The translations under genes and the position numbers were made by a program. The notes beneath the pieces are model-generated. The model searched no databases. It had not been told where the DNA came from and worked only from the letters and a program-made list of their open reading frames with translations. A stretch of DNA of 23,440 bases from Aphodosoma sp045600865 (GTDB lineage Bacteria > Bacteroidota > Bacteroidia > Bacteroidales > Paludibacteraceae): NCBI GenBank assembly GCA_045600865.1, contig JAZRYS010000271.1, positions 1 to 23,440 of the forward strand, given 5' to 3'. Within the stretch, counting starts at the first letter, position 1; the number at the start of each line of letters is the position of its first letter. Of the stretch, positions 15,155 through 21,401 are shown piece after piece.

Positions 15155-15841
15155 ATGAAAAGACGATTTGTTATTTTCTTTCTGCTGATTCTTCTTTTCC
15201 TTCCTCTCTCTGCTCAGAAATTGGGTTTTGTCGGGGGCCCTTCGCTGACGTATGGTGCTCTCACATGCAAGGATGATGCAGCTTCGCTGAAGCCTGTTCC
15301 TATGGCGGGTTTGCATGTCGGTATGCAGTTCGAAATGGACGTTACAAATCGCTGGGGTTTTGATGCACAGATTTTGTATCTTTTGCGCACCTACCGTTGG
15401 AATCTCGCTTATCCTGATGTGATTCCCCATACTATGGAGCGACTTGAAGGATTTCTTGATGTTCCTTTCCATTTCTATGTCAACTTCCCGATGAAGCAGA
15501 ATCATTTGGTGCTGACTCTTTTTGGCGGGCCTGTCTTCACTTGCGGAGTTCATGCCCATGACTGGGCGTATGAGCAGACGGAAATCCGTCGTCCGATAAC
15601 AGAAAAGACACAGGATATATATGATAAGGATAAGGGTCGTATTGTACGTTGTTATATCGAGGCTGAGGTGGGCCTTGCTTTGAAATATAAGAATTATCAG
15701 GGTCGCCTCTCTTACCAGCATTCCATAAACAATGGCACAAATAATAACTATTTATACACACTCCCTCTTGTCACTGCTCCATATCTGACAACTGGTGACC
15801 TTCGTCTCTCGTTTGCCTATTTGTTCGATTTGAGAAAATAA
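15155..15841 (+). CDS. Outer-membrane beta-barrel protein (PorT-like fold)
   Basis: A 228-residue protein starting at ATG 15155; an in-frame TTG three codons upstream is less likely. It has a Sec signal peptide (MKRRFVIFFLLILLFLPLSA). Then come alternating amphipathic strands typical of small outer-membrane barrels: KLGFVGGPSLTYGAL, GLHVGMQFEMDVTNRWGFDA, HFYVNFPM, LTLFGGPVFTCGV, EVGLALKYKNYQGRLSYQ. It ends with an aromatic-rich last strand (LRLSFAYLFDLRK). Specific function unknown. It lies 68 bp after lemA and is followed at once by a 7-bp repeat array. Confidence 0.82.
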   Translation: MKRRFVIFFLLILLFLPLSAQKLGFVGGPSLTYGALTCKDDAASLKPVPMAGLHVGMQFEMDVTNRWGFDAQILYLLRTYRWNLAYPDVIPHTMERLEGFLDVPFHFYVNFPMKQNHLVLTLFGGPVFTCGVHAHDWAYEQTEIRRPITEKTQDIYDKDKGRIVRCYIEAEVGLALKYKNYQGRLSYQHSINNGTNNNYLYTLPLVTAPYLTTGDLRLSFAYLFDLRK

Positions 15842-15878
15842 TTCTCAATTCTCAATTGTCAATTCTCAATTGTCAATT
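15842..15878. repeat. 7-bp tandem repeat (CAATTCT/CAATTGT), five units
   Basis: AATT-centred heptamers directly after the stop of the beta-barrel gene, ending in an A-run. They have the same plus-strand orientation as the arrays at 4577, 16960 and 17146. Confidence 0.9.
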
Positions 15879-15922
15879 AAAAAAAAACGCTACTACAATA
15901 TTCTATAAAAAAGTATATAGTT

Positions 15923-16918
15923 ATGGTATCTTACAAAGAACTTGGCCTTGTAAACACCATTGAGATGTTCAAGGCTGCTGTTGATGGCGGTTATGCCATT
16001 CCAGCATTCAATTTCAACAACATGGAGCAGATGCAGGCTATCGTTCAGGCTTGTGCTGAGACTAAGTCTCCTGTAATCCTCCAGGTGTCAAGTGGTGCCC
16101 GCAAGTATGCTAACCAGACCCTTCTCCGCTACATGGCTCAGGGTGCTGTCGAGTATGCTAAGGAACTCGGTTGGGAGAAACCACAGATTTGTCTCCATCT
16201 TGACCATGGTGATACTTACGAACTCTGCAAGAGCTGTGTTGACATGGGCTTCTCTTCTGTCATGATTGACGGTTCAAGCAAGTCTTTCGAGGAGAACATC
16301 GAACTCACTCGCCGCGTTGTTGAGTATGCTCATCAGTATGACGTTTGCGTTGAGGGCGAACTTGGCGTTCTCGCAGGTATCGAGGATGACGTTTGCGCTG
16401 AAAAGTCTAACTACACTCGTCCAGAAGATGTCATAGAGTTCGTTAAACGCACAGGCGTTGACTCTCTTGCTATCTCTATCGGTACTTCTCATGGTGCTTT
16501 CAAATTCACTCCAGCACAGTGCACACGCGATGAGAATGGTCATCTTGTACCTCCTCCATTGCGTTTCGATATTCTTCACGAAATCGAGAAGAAACTCCCT
16601 GGATTCCCTATCGTTCTCCATGGCTCTTCTTCTGTTCCACAAGAGTTTGTTGAGATTATCAACTCTAACGGTGGCGCATTGAAAGATTCTGTAGGTATTC
16701 CTGAGGAGCAGCTTCGTGAGGCTGCCAAGTCTGCTGTCTGCAAGATCAACATCGACTCTGACGGCCGTCTTGCCATGACTGCTGCTATCCGTAAGTTCAT
16801 GGTTGAGAGCCCAGACAAGTTCGACCCACGTCAATATCTTGGCCCTGCACGCGAATCGCTCAAGCAACTCTACATCCACAAGGTGAAAGAAGTTCTCGGT
16901 TCTGCAGGTCATGCATAA
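15923..16918 (+). CDS. fba: Class II fructose-1,6-bisphosphate aldolase
   Basis: A 331-residue zinc-dependent aldolase of glycolysis and gluconeogenesis (fructose 1,6-bisphosphate to dihydroxyacetone phosphate and glyceraldehyde 3-phosphate). Active-site features: catalytic Asp94 with zinc ligand His95 in LHLDHGDTYE, Glu145 in VEGELGVLAG, zinc ligand His190 in GTSHGAFK, and His233 in LHGSSSVP. The phosphate-binding C-terminal segment CKINIDSDGRLA is intact. Codon use is strongly biased, with many CGC/CGT, GGT and CTC codons, as expected for a highly expressed gene. Yet I see no clear TTTG/TAnnTTTG promoter in the 81 bp upstream. A bidirectional terminator follows 3 nt after the stop. Confidence 0.96.
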   Translation: MVSYKELGLVNTIEMFKAAVDGGYAIPAFNFNNMEQMQAIVQACAETKSPVILQVSSGARKYANQTLLRYMAQGAVEYAKELGWEKPQICLHLDHGDTYELCKSCVDMGFSSVMIDGSSKSFEENIELTRRVVEYAHQYDVCVEGELGVLAGIEDDVCAEKSNYTRPEDVIEFVKRTGVDSLAISIGTSHGAFKFTPAQCTRDENGHLVPPPLRFDILHEIEKKLPGFPIVLHGSSSVPQEFVEIINSNGGALKDSVGIPEEQLREAAKSAVCKINIDSDGRLAMTAAIRKFMVESPDKFDPRQYLGPARESLKQLYIHKVKEVLGSAGHA

Positions 16919-16920
16919 GA

Positions 16921-16957
16921 AAAAAAGAGGTCAAGCAAACGCTTGACCTCTTTTTTT
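16921..16957. terminator. Bidirectional intrinsic terminator between fba and xseB
   Basis: GAGGTCAAGC (16927-16936) pairs perfectly with GCTTGACCTC (16941-16950) around an AAAC loop. It is flanked by A6 on the left and T7 on the right, so it works for fba on plus and for xseA-xseB on minus. Confidence 0.93.
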
Positions 16958-16959
16958 GT

Positions 16960-16985
16960 AATTGTCAATTCTCAATTCTCAATTG
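16960..16985. repeat. 7-bp tandem repeat overlapping the xseB 3' end
   Basis: AATT-centred heptamers. On the minus strand they encode the last residues of XseB (RIEN) and its TGA. Confidence 0.9.
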
Positions 16986-17123
16986 TTTCAGTTGTTTTTC
17001 GCACTCTTTCAGAAGCTTCTTCGCCTCCTCAATCTTTTTCATTATCTCTGCTGGGTCAACCTCACCAGAGTTTATTTCCTCGATAATCTCCTCTATTCTT
17101 TCAATTCTTTTGTTATATTCCAT
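16965..17123 (-). CDS. xseB: Exodeoxyribonuclease VII small subunit
   Basis: A short gene, 52 residues, MEYNKRIERIEEIIEEINSG onward. It fits the XseB helical pattern: a first helix with IERIEEIIEEINSGEV, then DPAEIMKKIEEAKKLL, then KECEKQLKQL. XseB binds the C-terminal region of XseA to form exonuclease VII, which degrades single-stranded DNA to short oligonucleotides. It is shorter than E. coli XseB (80 residues), as expected for Bacteroidetes. Start ATG at 17123, 56 bp downstream of the xseA stop in the same direction. The last four codons and the stop come from the CAATTCT repeat. Confidence 0.88.
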   Translation of the reverse strand: MEYNKRIERIEEIIEEINSGEVDPAEIMKKIEEAKKLLKECEKQLKQLRIEN

Positions 17124-17145
17124 AGTTAATATTGTTAATTCTTTT

Positions 17146-17191
17146 AATTGTCAATTCTCAATTCTCAATTCTCAATTCTCAATTGTCAATT
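17146..17191. repeat. 7-bp tandem repeat between xseA and xseB, six units
   Basis: Longest array in the window, made of CAATTCT and CAATTGT heptamers. On the minus strand it encodes the end of XseA (IDN) and its TGA, and fills most of the gap to the xseB start. Confidence 0.92.
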
Positions 17192-18342
17192 AGTATCGAC
17201 TTTATTTTTCCTTTATACAACGTGGTTTCGATGGTATCTCCGTTTTTCAAAGCGGTGGCGTCTGTGACAATCTTACCGTTCACTGTGGTGAAGGAATATC
17301 CACGTTTCAGAATGTTTTTCGGGTGAAGCATATCCAGCCGTTCCTTGTATCTGTCCAATAGAAGATTCTGTCCTTCGACGTATCTCTCGAGGGCAGTTTC
17401 GAGCTTCTCGCTGTATCTTTCGAGCTTCATCTTCTCACGTTCCATGAATCTTGCCACGGCACTCTCAAGGTCGCCAGACAGTTTGCCGAGTTCCACATAA
17501 AGCCCCATGGTGCGTGCAATGAGCCATTCGGCAGAGGCAGTCGGGGTTATTGCGTTGTGATACACCACCATATCTACAATCGACAGGTCTCTCTGATGGC
17601 CAATGCCGCTGATTATCGGCAGAGGGAACAGCGCACATGCAGTGGCCAGTGCTTCAGAATCGAATGTCAGCAGGTCGCTCGAAGCTCCACCTCCGCGGAT
17701 AATCACCACAACGTCAAACCGCGACTCGTCTATACGTGCCAGAGCCTCTATTACAGACTTCTCAGCCCCTTCTCCCTGCATCATCGCCTGGAAGAGCGTC
17801 ACGTCATACGAGAACCCATATTCGTTTGTGCTGAGCGTATTCATGAAGTCCGTATAGCCTGCCGCTGTGGCGGACGATACAACGGCAATCCTCTGTGTCG
17901 GCACACGCATCACCTTTCGCTTGTTCATTTCCATCAGCCCCTGTTTTTTCAGTCTCTCGATTATCTCCTCACGCCTCTGTTGCAGGTCGCCCACGGTGTA
18001 AGTAGGGTCAATGTCCTTTATGTTGATGGAAAGGCCGTAACGTGGGCTGTAGTTGAATTCGCCAAGCAGCAGAACCTTTATTCCGGCTTTGAGCCTTGTG
18101 CCGGCCTTGGCCTCGAATTTGTACGACAACATCTGGGCAACACTTCTCCATATCGTGGCTCTTGCTTCGGCTATGGTGGTGTCAGTATCTTCGTCTTTTT
18201 CAACCAATTCGAGATAGACATGTCCTGATGGGTGATAGGTTGCAGATTTGATTTCTGCAGTAACCCAGAACTCATTTCCCGCCCAGCTCTCGATTACCAT
18301 CTTGAGCCGTTGCGTAATTTGATATAGGTTGTATCTCTCCAT
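17179..18342 (-). CDS. xseA: Exodeoxyribonuclease VII large subunit
   Basis: A 387-residue catalytic subunit of exonuclease VII. It has an N-terminal OB-fold (about 1-105, FWVTAEIKSATYHPSGHVYLEL), then the catalytic domain with RIAVVSSATAAGYTDF, VVIIRGGGASSDLLTFDSE and SGIGHQRDLSIVD (the conserved GxGH and D). A charged coiled-coil segment follows at about 285-345 and a small C-terminal domain (NILKRGYSFTTVNGKIV). Length is slightly below the E. coli protein (456), mostly through a shorter coiled coil. The last residues IDN and the stop are encoded by the repeat array. It starts 15 bp beyond a terminator-like hairpin, with no recognisable promoter of its own. Confidence 0.95.
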   Translation of the reverse strand: MERYNLYQITQRLKMVIESWAGNEFWVTAEIKSATYHPSGHVYLELVEKDEDTDTTIAEARATIWRSVAQMLSYKFEAKAGTRLKAGIKVLLLGEFNYSPRYGLSINIKDIDPTYTVGDLQQRREEIIERLKKQGLMEMNKRKVMRVPTQRIAVVSSATAAGYTDFMNTLSTNEYGFSYDVTLFQAMMQGEGAEKSVIEALARIDESRFDVVVIIRGGGASSDLLTFDSEALATACALFPLPIISGIGHQRDLSIVDMVVYHNAITPTASAEWLIARTMGLYVELGKLSGDLESAVARFMEREKMKLERYSEKLETALERYVEGQNLLLDRYKERLDMLHPKNILKRGYSFTTVNGKIVTDATALKNGDTIETTLYKGKIKSILIDN

Positions 18343-18354
18343 CGTGACATATAG

Positions 18355-18380
18355 AAAAGGGTTCGTATCAACGAACCCTT
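18355..18380 (-). terminator. Hairpin at the end of the YD-repeat-like gene, just before xseA
   Basis: AAGGGTTCGT and ACGAACCCTT form a perfect 10-bp stem (18357-18366 with 18371-18380) around a 4-nt loop that contains part of the stop codon of the upstream gene. In the minus-strand transcript it is followed by a short T stretch. It probably terminates or attenuates transcription into xseA. Confidence 0.7.
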
Positions 18381-19363
18381 CTGCCGTTCAGGTCATACAT
18401 CTCATTGCCGCGTTCGATATAGAACCTGCCGTCAATCATTATTTTACGTACCTTCTCAACCTGCTCCATGATCACATCGTCAACGGCACTCTCGTCAATT
18501 CCGATATACTCGTATGTGTAGTCGCAGATGTGCTGCAGCCTGTAGTTTGCATCCAGAGCCCAGTACTCCTCGCTGGTATAGACGTTGACGTTCCATTCTG
18601 TGTCGATAGGTCTTACCATCTCCTCTGGCGAATATGGCATGAGGGTTTCCGAAAGCAGCATGTCTGAATATGTGTAGAGACGTTTTTCTGTCACGAAATC
18701 AGAACCGTCGTATGCAATGTGGCTTATGCAGTTGCCAGCCTCGTTGTATGTGTATTCGTGACGTCTGTAGATAGTGTAGATGTCACCCTCATACATTTCG
18801 TCCAGCTTTTGCAACAGGCGGTTGCTGGCATCGTAAGTATATCTGATTCTTTCTGTTGGCACGTATTGCATCTGCTCACGCCAATACCAGATTTCCTCTT
18901 TCAGCAGGCCGTTCTCGTAAGTGTAGTCTATCTTCTGCTCAATCATGCCACCCATCTCAAGTTCAGTGTGCGTATGGTGCCCTTGTGCGTCATAGCTGTA
19001 GGTATAGACTCCGCCAAGTGTCCATTCGCCGCCAAACAGGTTGTAGTTGGTCCTGCTTGTAATTCTGTCCTGCTCGTCGTACGTGTAGTCCACGTAGTTC
19101 ACGAACTTGAATTCTCCGTTCAGCCACTGCCACTCGCTGATTTTTATGATGTTGCCACGACTGTCGTATTTCAGCGAATCGTAATACTCATCGCCATCAG
19201 CCATTGCAACGTGGATGGCAATCAACTGACGATCCTGATTGTAGATGAACTCGTTGTGCTCAACGCCGTAGTTGTCTTTGAAACGTATGAGTTTGTTGCG
19301 TAACTCTGCTGATACCTGACAAACGGCCAGCATGCAAAGAATTGAGAGTAAAATTTTTTTCAT
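18368..19363 (-). CDS. Secreted YD-repeat-like protein with type IX-like C-terminal tail
   Basis: A 331-residue protein starting at ATG 19363, where a Sec signal peptide begins (MKKILLSILCMLAVCQVSA). The body is a series of about ten short repeats of the type YTYDxxxR/NxxS..., for example YTYDEQDRITSRTNYN, YTYSYDAQGHHTHTEL, YTYENGLLKEEIWYW, YTYDASNRLLQKLDE, YTYNEAGNCISH. These resemble YD/Rhs-type beta repeats. It ends with KVRKIMIDGRFYIERGNEMY followed by DLNGRRVR, a tail like those at the C-terminus of many Prevotella secreted proteins, where type IX sorting is suspected. Function unknown; surface exposure is inference. A good promoter lies 30 bp upstream. Confidence 0.8.
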   Translation of the reverse strand: MKKILLSILCMLAVCQVSAELRNKLIRFKDNYGVEHNEFIYNQDRQLIAIHVAMADGDEYYDSLKYDSRGNIIKISEWQWLNGEFKFVNYVDYTYDEQDRITSRTNYNLFGGEWTLGGVYTYSYDAQGHHTHTELEMGGMIEQKIDYTYENGLLKEEIWYWREQMQYVPTERIRYTYDASNRLLQKLDEMYEGDIYTIYRRHEYTYNEAGNCISHIAYDGSDFVTEKRLYTYSDMLLSETLMPYSPEEMVRPIDTEWNVNVYTSEEYWALDANYRLQHICDYTYEYIGIDESAVDDVIMEQVEKVRKIMIDGRFYIERGNEMYDLNGRRVR

Positions 19364-19392
19364 ACAGTAAAATGTTTTGATGTTTCGGGCTG

Positions 19393-19423
19393 CAAAGGTA
19401 CGAATTTTTATTGATGTGACAAA
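19393..19423 (-). promoter_or_regulatory. Promoter of the YD-repeat-like gene
   Basis: On the minus strand TTTG (19423-19420) and TACCTTTG (19400-19393) are separated by 19 nt. Predicted start is near 19386, 23 nt before the ATG. Confidence 0.85.
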
Positions 19424-19536
19424 ATAATGTGGCAAAAATCATTGTGTCTTGCCCTGAAAAAATTGACGGTATTTTTATATTTGAATTTTTTTGATTTGTG
19501 AGATAATTATCTGTTGATATATAATGAGTTAACCAA

Positions 19537-19573
19537 CGGACTGCATTTTTCTGAAAAAAGCAGTCTGTTTTTT
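19537..19573 (+). terminator. Terminator hairpin of cassette copy 1
   Basis: CGGACTGC (19537-19544) pairs with GCAGTCTG (19560-19567), continued inward by TTTTT/AAAAA across one A-A mismatch; then six T. Confidence 0.8.
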
Positions 19574-19596
19574 GTTGTTATATGAAAATATTTCCG

Positions 19597-19604
19597 TACC
19601 TTTG
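19597..19604 (+). promoter_or_regulatory. Promoter -7 box of the first AAA ATPase
   Basis: TACCTTTG. An upstream TTTG is 22 nt away and a GTTG is 19 nt away, so the -33 element is less perfect than in the housekeeping operons. Predicted start is near 19611, where the leader repeat begins. Confidence 0.75.
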
Positions 19605-19609
19605 CGCCC

Positions 19610-19690
19610 GATATTCTTGAAAACATGTAAAATTGAGCATTTGATATTCTTGAAAACATGTAAAATTGAGTGTTTGTTATTCTTGAAAAG
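19610..19690 (+). repeat. 33-bp tandem repeat in the leader of the first AAA ATPase
   Basis: Two full units (19610-19642 and 19643-19675) differ at two bases near their ends; a partial third begins at 19676. Each unit starts GATATTCTTGAAAACATG or a variant. The array begins at the predicted transcription start and runs to within 8 bp of the ATG. Confidence 0.9.
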
Positions 19691-19697
19691 CTGAAGT

Positions 19698-21053
19698 ATG
19701 GTTATGAAAAGAAAGATTTACAATGAGTTGAGTAAATGGAAGAATGAGAGCAAAGGGGAAACGGCAATTCTGATAGAGGGCGCACGAAGGATTGGCAAAA
19801 GTTATATTGCCGAAGAGTTCGCACGCAATGAATACGACTCTTATCTGCTGATTGACTTCAACAAGGCGAAACCAATCGTCTGGGATTGGTTTGATAATTA
19901 CCTTGATGACCTTGACACTTTGCTTTTTAATCTCCAGATAGAATACAATGTCAAACTCATTCCTCGCAGGTCAGTTGTGATTTTTGACGAAGTGCAACTC
20001 TGCCCACGTGCACGTACGGCTATAAAATATCTTGTTGCCGATGGCAGGTATGACTACATAGAGACAGGTTCGCTGATTAGCATAAAGAAAAACGTAAAAG
20101 ACATAGTCATTCCTTCGGAAGAGGAGTCTGTCAATATGTATCCTATGGATTTTGAGGAGTTTCTGATGGCTGTGAATGAGGAAATGCTTTGGGAGTTCAT
20201 CGTGCATTGTTATGAGAAGCAAATCCCTCTGAAAGGGTTGCACAGGAAAGCACTTGACCTTTTCAGGACATATATGATTGTGGGCGGAATGCCTCAGGCT
20301 GTCATGGAGTACAGGGAAAGCCGGGATTTCGACAGGGTTGACAAGGTCAAGCGAATGATACTTCAGGTTTACAATAACGATATTGCAAAATATGCTGACA
20401 ATGTCGAGCATAAGGTACAGAGTATTTTTGATGCCATTCCGTCTCAACTTCAGCGTCACGAGAAGAAGTTTCGTCTTTCGGCATTGAAACCCAACGCTAC
20501 CTATCGTGATTACGATGACTCTTTCTTCTGGCTTGCCGATTCACGCATAGTCAACATCTGCTACTGTTGCACTGAGCCAAACATTGGTCTTAGGCTCAAT
20601 ATGGAAAGGAACACCCTCAAATGCTATATGGCAGATACCGGCTTGCTGATCAGTCATTCGTTCAACGAGAATGGAAACACTCCCGCCGAATTGTACCAGA
20701 AGCTGTTGCATGGCAAGCTCGAGGTCAATGAGGGAATGTTGGTCGAGAATATCGTTGCGCAGATGCTCAGAGCTGCCGGACATAAACTCTTTTTTTACAG
20801 CCACTCAGACCGCGATGATTCAAGCAACGACATGGAAATTGATTTCCTGATGGCTAAAAGCAAAATAACCTCACGGCACAACATCATTCCTATCGAGGTG
20901 AAATCATCGCAACGCTATACGCTTACCTCGCTGAGAAAATTCACTGCAAAATATGGTGAATATATGACTGATCCGATTGTAATCCATTCTGCTGACTTTG
21001 CAATAAAGGATGGCATGACTTTTCTTCCACTGTATATGACCCCATTGCTTTGA
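19698..21053 (+). CDS. AAA ATPase with DUF4143 / PD-(D/E)XK-like C-terminus
   Basis: A 451-residue ATPase of the AAA_14 plus DUF4143 type. Walker A is G28-ARRIGK-S35, Walker B is VVIFDEVQ (93-100), with a sensor-like ETGSLIS at 122-128. A winged-helix region follows. The C-terminus has the nuclease-like pattern E380-x-D382 ... I399-E400-V401-K402, as in PD-(D/E)XK folds. These proteins are numerous in Bacteroidetes and archaea, and their role is unsettled; defence, toxin or mobile-element functions have been proposed. ATG 19698 or the in-frame ATG two codons later could be the start. The gene has its own cassette promoter and no operon partner. The second ATPase of the window is related only in domain layout. 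Confidence 0.9.
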   Translation: MVMKRKIYNELSKWKNESKGETAILIEGARRIGKSYIAEEFARNEYDSYLLIDFNKAKPIVWDWFDNYLDDLDTLLFNLQIEYNVKLIPRRSVVIFDEVQLCPRARTAIKYLVADGRYDYIETGSLISIKKNVKDIVIPSEEESVNMYPMDFEEFLMAVNEEMLWEFIVHCYEKQIPLKGLHRKALDLFRTYMIVGGMPQAVMEYRESRDFDRVDKVKRMILQVYNNDIAKYADNVEHKVQSIFDAIPSQLQRHEKKFRLSALKPNATYRDYDDSFFWLADSRIVNICYCCTEPNIGLRLNMERNTLKCYMADTGLLISHSFNENGNTPAELYQKLLHGKLEVNEGMLVENIVAQMLRAAGHKLFFYSHSDRDDSSNDMEIDFLMAKSKITSRHNIIPIEVKSSQRYTLTSLRKFTAKYGEYMTDPIVIHSADFAIKDGMTFLPLYMTPLL

Positions 21054-21177
21054 TGTCTATGGGAATAAAGGGAATGATGATTCTCATATCGACGAAATTC
21101 GTATCGTTCTGGACAAGGAGCTCATGTCCGACTTCAATCGGTAGATTGAGTTGCTGACTGAAGGAAAGAAGAAATAG
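21049..21177 (+). pseudogene. Short coding relic after the first ATPase
   Basis: A frame beginning inside the ATPase stop region reads as protein-like sequence (NDDSHIDEIRIVLDKELMS then DFNR), hits an amber TAG at 21142, and continues in the same frame (IELLTEGKKK) to a second TAG at 21175. The charged, helix-like composition and the common C-terminal Lys run look like the tail of a lost gene with a CAG-to-TAG change. The family is not recognised. Confidence 0.4.
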
Positions 21178-21236
21178 TTTGTAGTTACAAACTTTGTGAA
21201 ATGATTATTATTTGACATATAGTGAGTTAACTATTT

Positions 21237-21271
21237 GGCTGCATTTTTTTGAAAAATGCAGCCCGTTTTTT
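21237..21271 (+). terminator. Terminator hairpin of cassette copy 2
   Basis: GGCTGCATTTTT pairs perfectly with AAAAATGCAGCC (12 bp, 3-nt loop), followed by CG and six T. It ends transcription from the first ATPase. The stem sequence differs from copy 1 but pairing is kept. Confidence 0.92.
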
Positions 21272-21294
21272 GTTGTTATATGAAAATATTTCCG

Positions 21295-21302
21295 TACCTT
21301 TG
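21295..21302 (+). promoter_or_regulatory. Promoter -7 box of the second AAA ATPase
   Basis: TACCTTTG in the same cassette context as copy 1. Predicted start is near 21309, inside the first leader repeat unit. Confidence 0.75.
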
Positions 21303-21392
21303 CACCCGAAAATGATTAAAAATACGGAGTGCTACTCCCGATTTTCAATCAAAATACGGAGTGCTGCTCCCGATTTTCAATCAAAATATTTA
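21303..21392 (+). repeat. 32-bp tandem repeat in the leader of the second AAA ATPase
   Basis: Three imperfect units at 21303, 21335 and 21367, exactly 32 bp apart. The units share CCCGA and AATACGGAGTGCT, followed by ACTCC or GCTCC. GGAGT can pair with ACTCC in one place and, by U-G wobble, with GCTCC in the next, so a small hairpin is kept. The sequence is unrelated to the 33-bp array of the first ATPase, but position and period match. Confidence 0.88.
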
Positions 21393-21401
21393 TCTATTGT
21401 T

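Larger units (their letters stand above)
19496..19610 (+). repeat. ATPase-associated intergenic cassette, copy 1
   Basis: About 115 bp, nearly colinear with 21193-21308: TTTGTGAG/A start, TTGATATATAATGAGTTAAC, hairpin with T-run, GTTGTTATATGAAAATATTT, then CCG-TACCTTTGC and CCCG. It directly precedes the first AAA ATPase gene. No plus-strand gene lies upstream, so its terminator serves no visible gene. This suggests that it travels as part of the cassette. Confidence 0.85.
21193..21308 (+). repeat. ATPase-associated intergenic cassette, copy 2
   Basis: Second copy of the cassette seen at 19496-19610, with the same order of elements and nearly the same length. It directly precedes the second AAA ATPase. 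Confidence 0.88.

Noticed and set aside
15125..15721. A 198-codon minus-strand frame
   Set aside because: Antisense to the beta-barrel gene, which has a good signal peptide and strand pattern.
16274..16912. A 212-codon minus-strand frame
   Set aside because: Antisense to fba; a result of its biased codon use.
17557..18228. A 223-codon plus-strand frame
   Set aside because: Antisense to xseA; no domain.
19610..21392. CRISPR-like array in the ATPase leaders
   Set aside because: The units are directly tandem, with no spacers, only 2-3 copies, and different sequence at the two loci; no cas genes.
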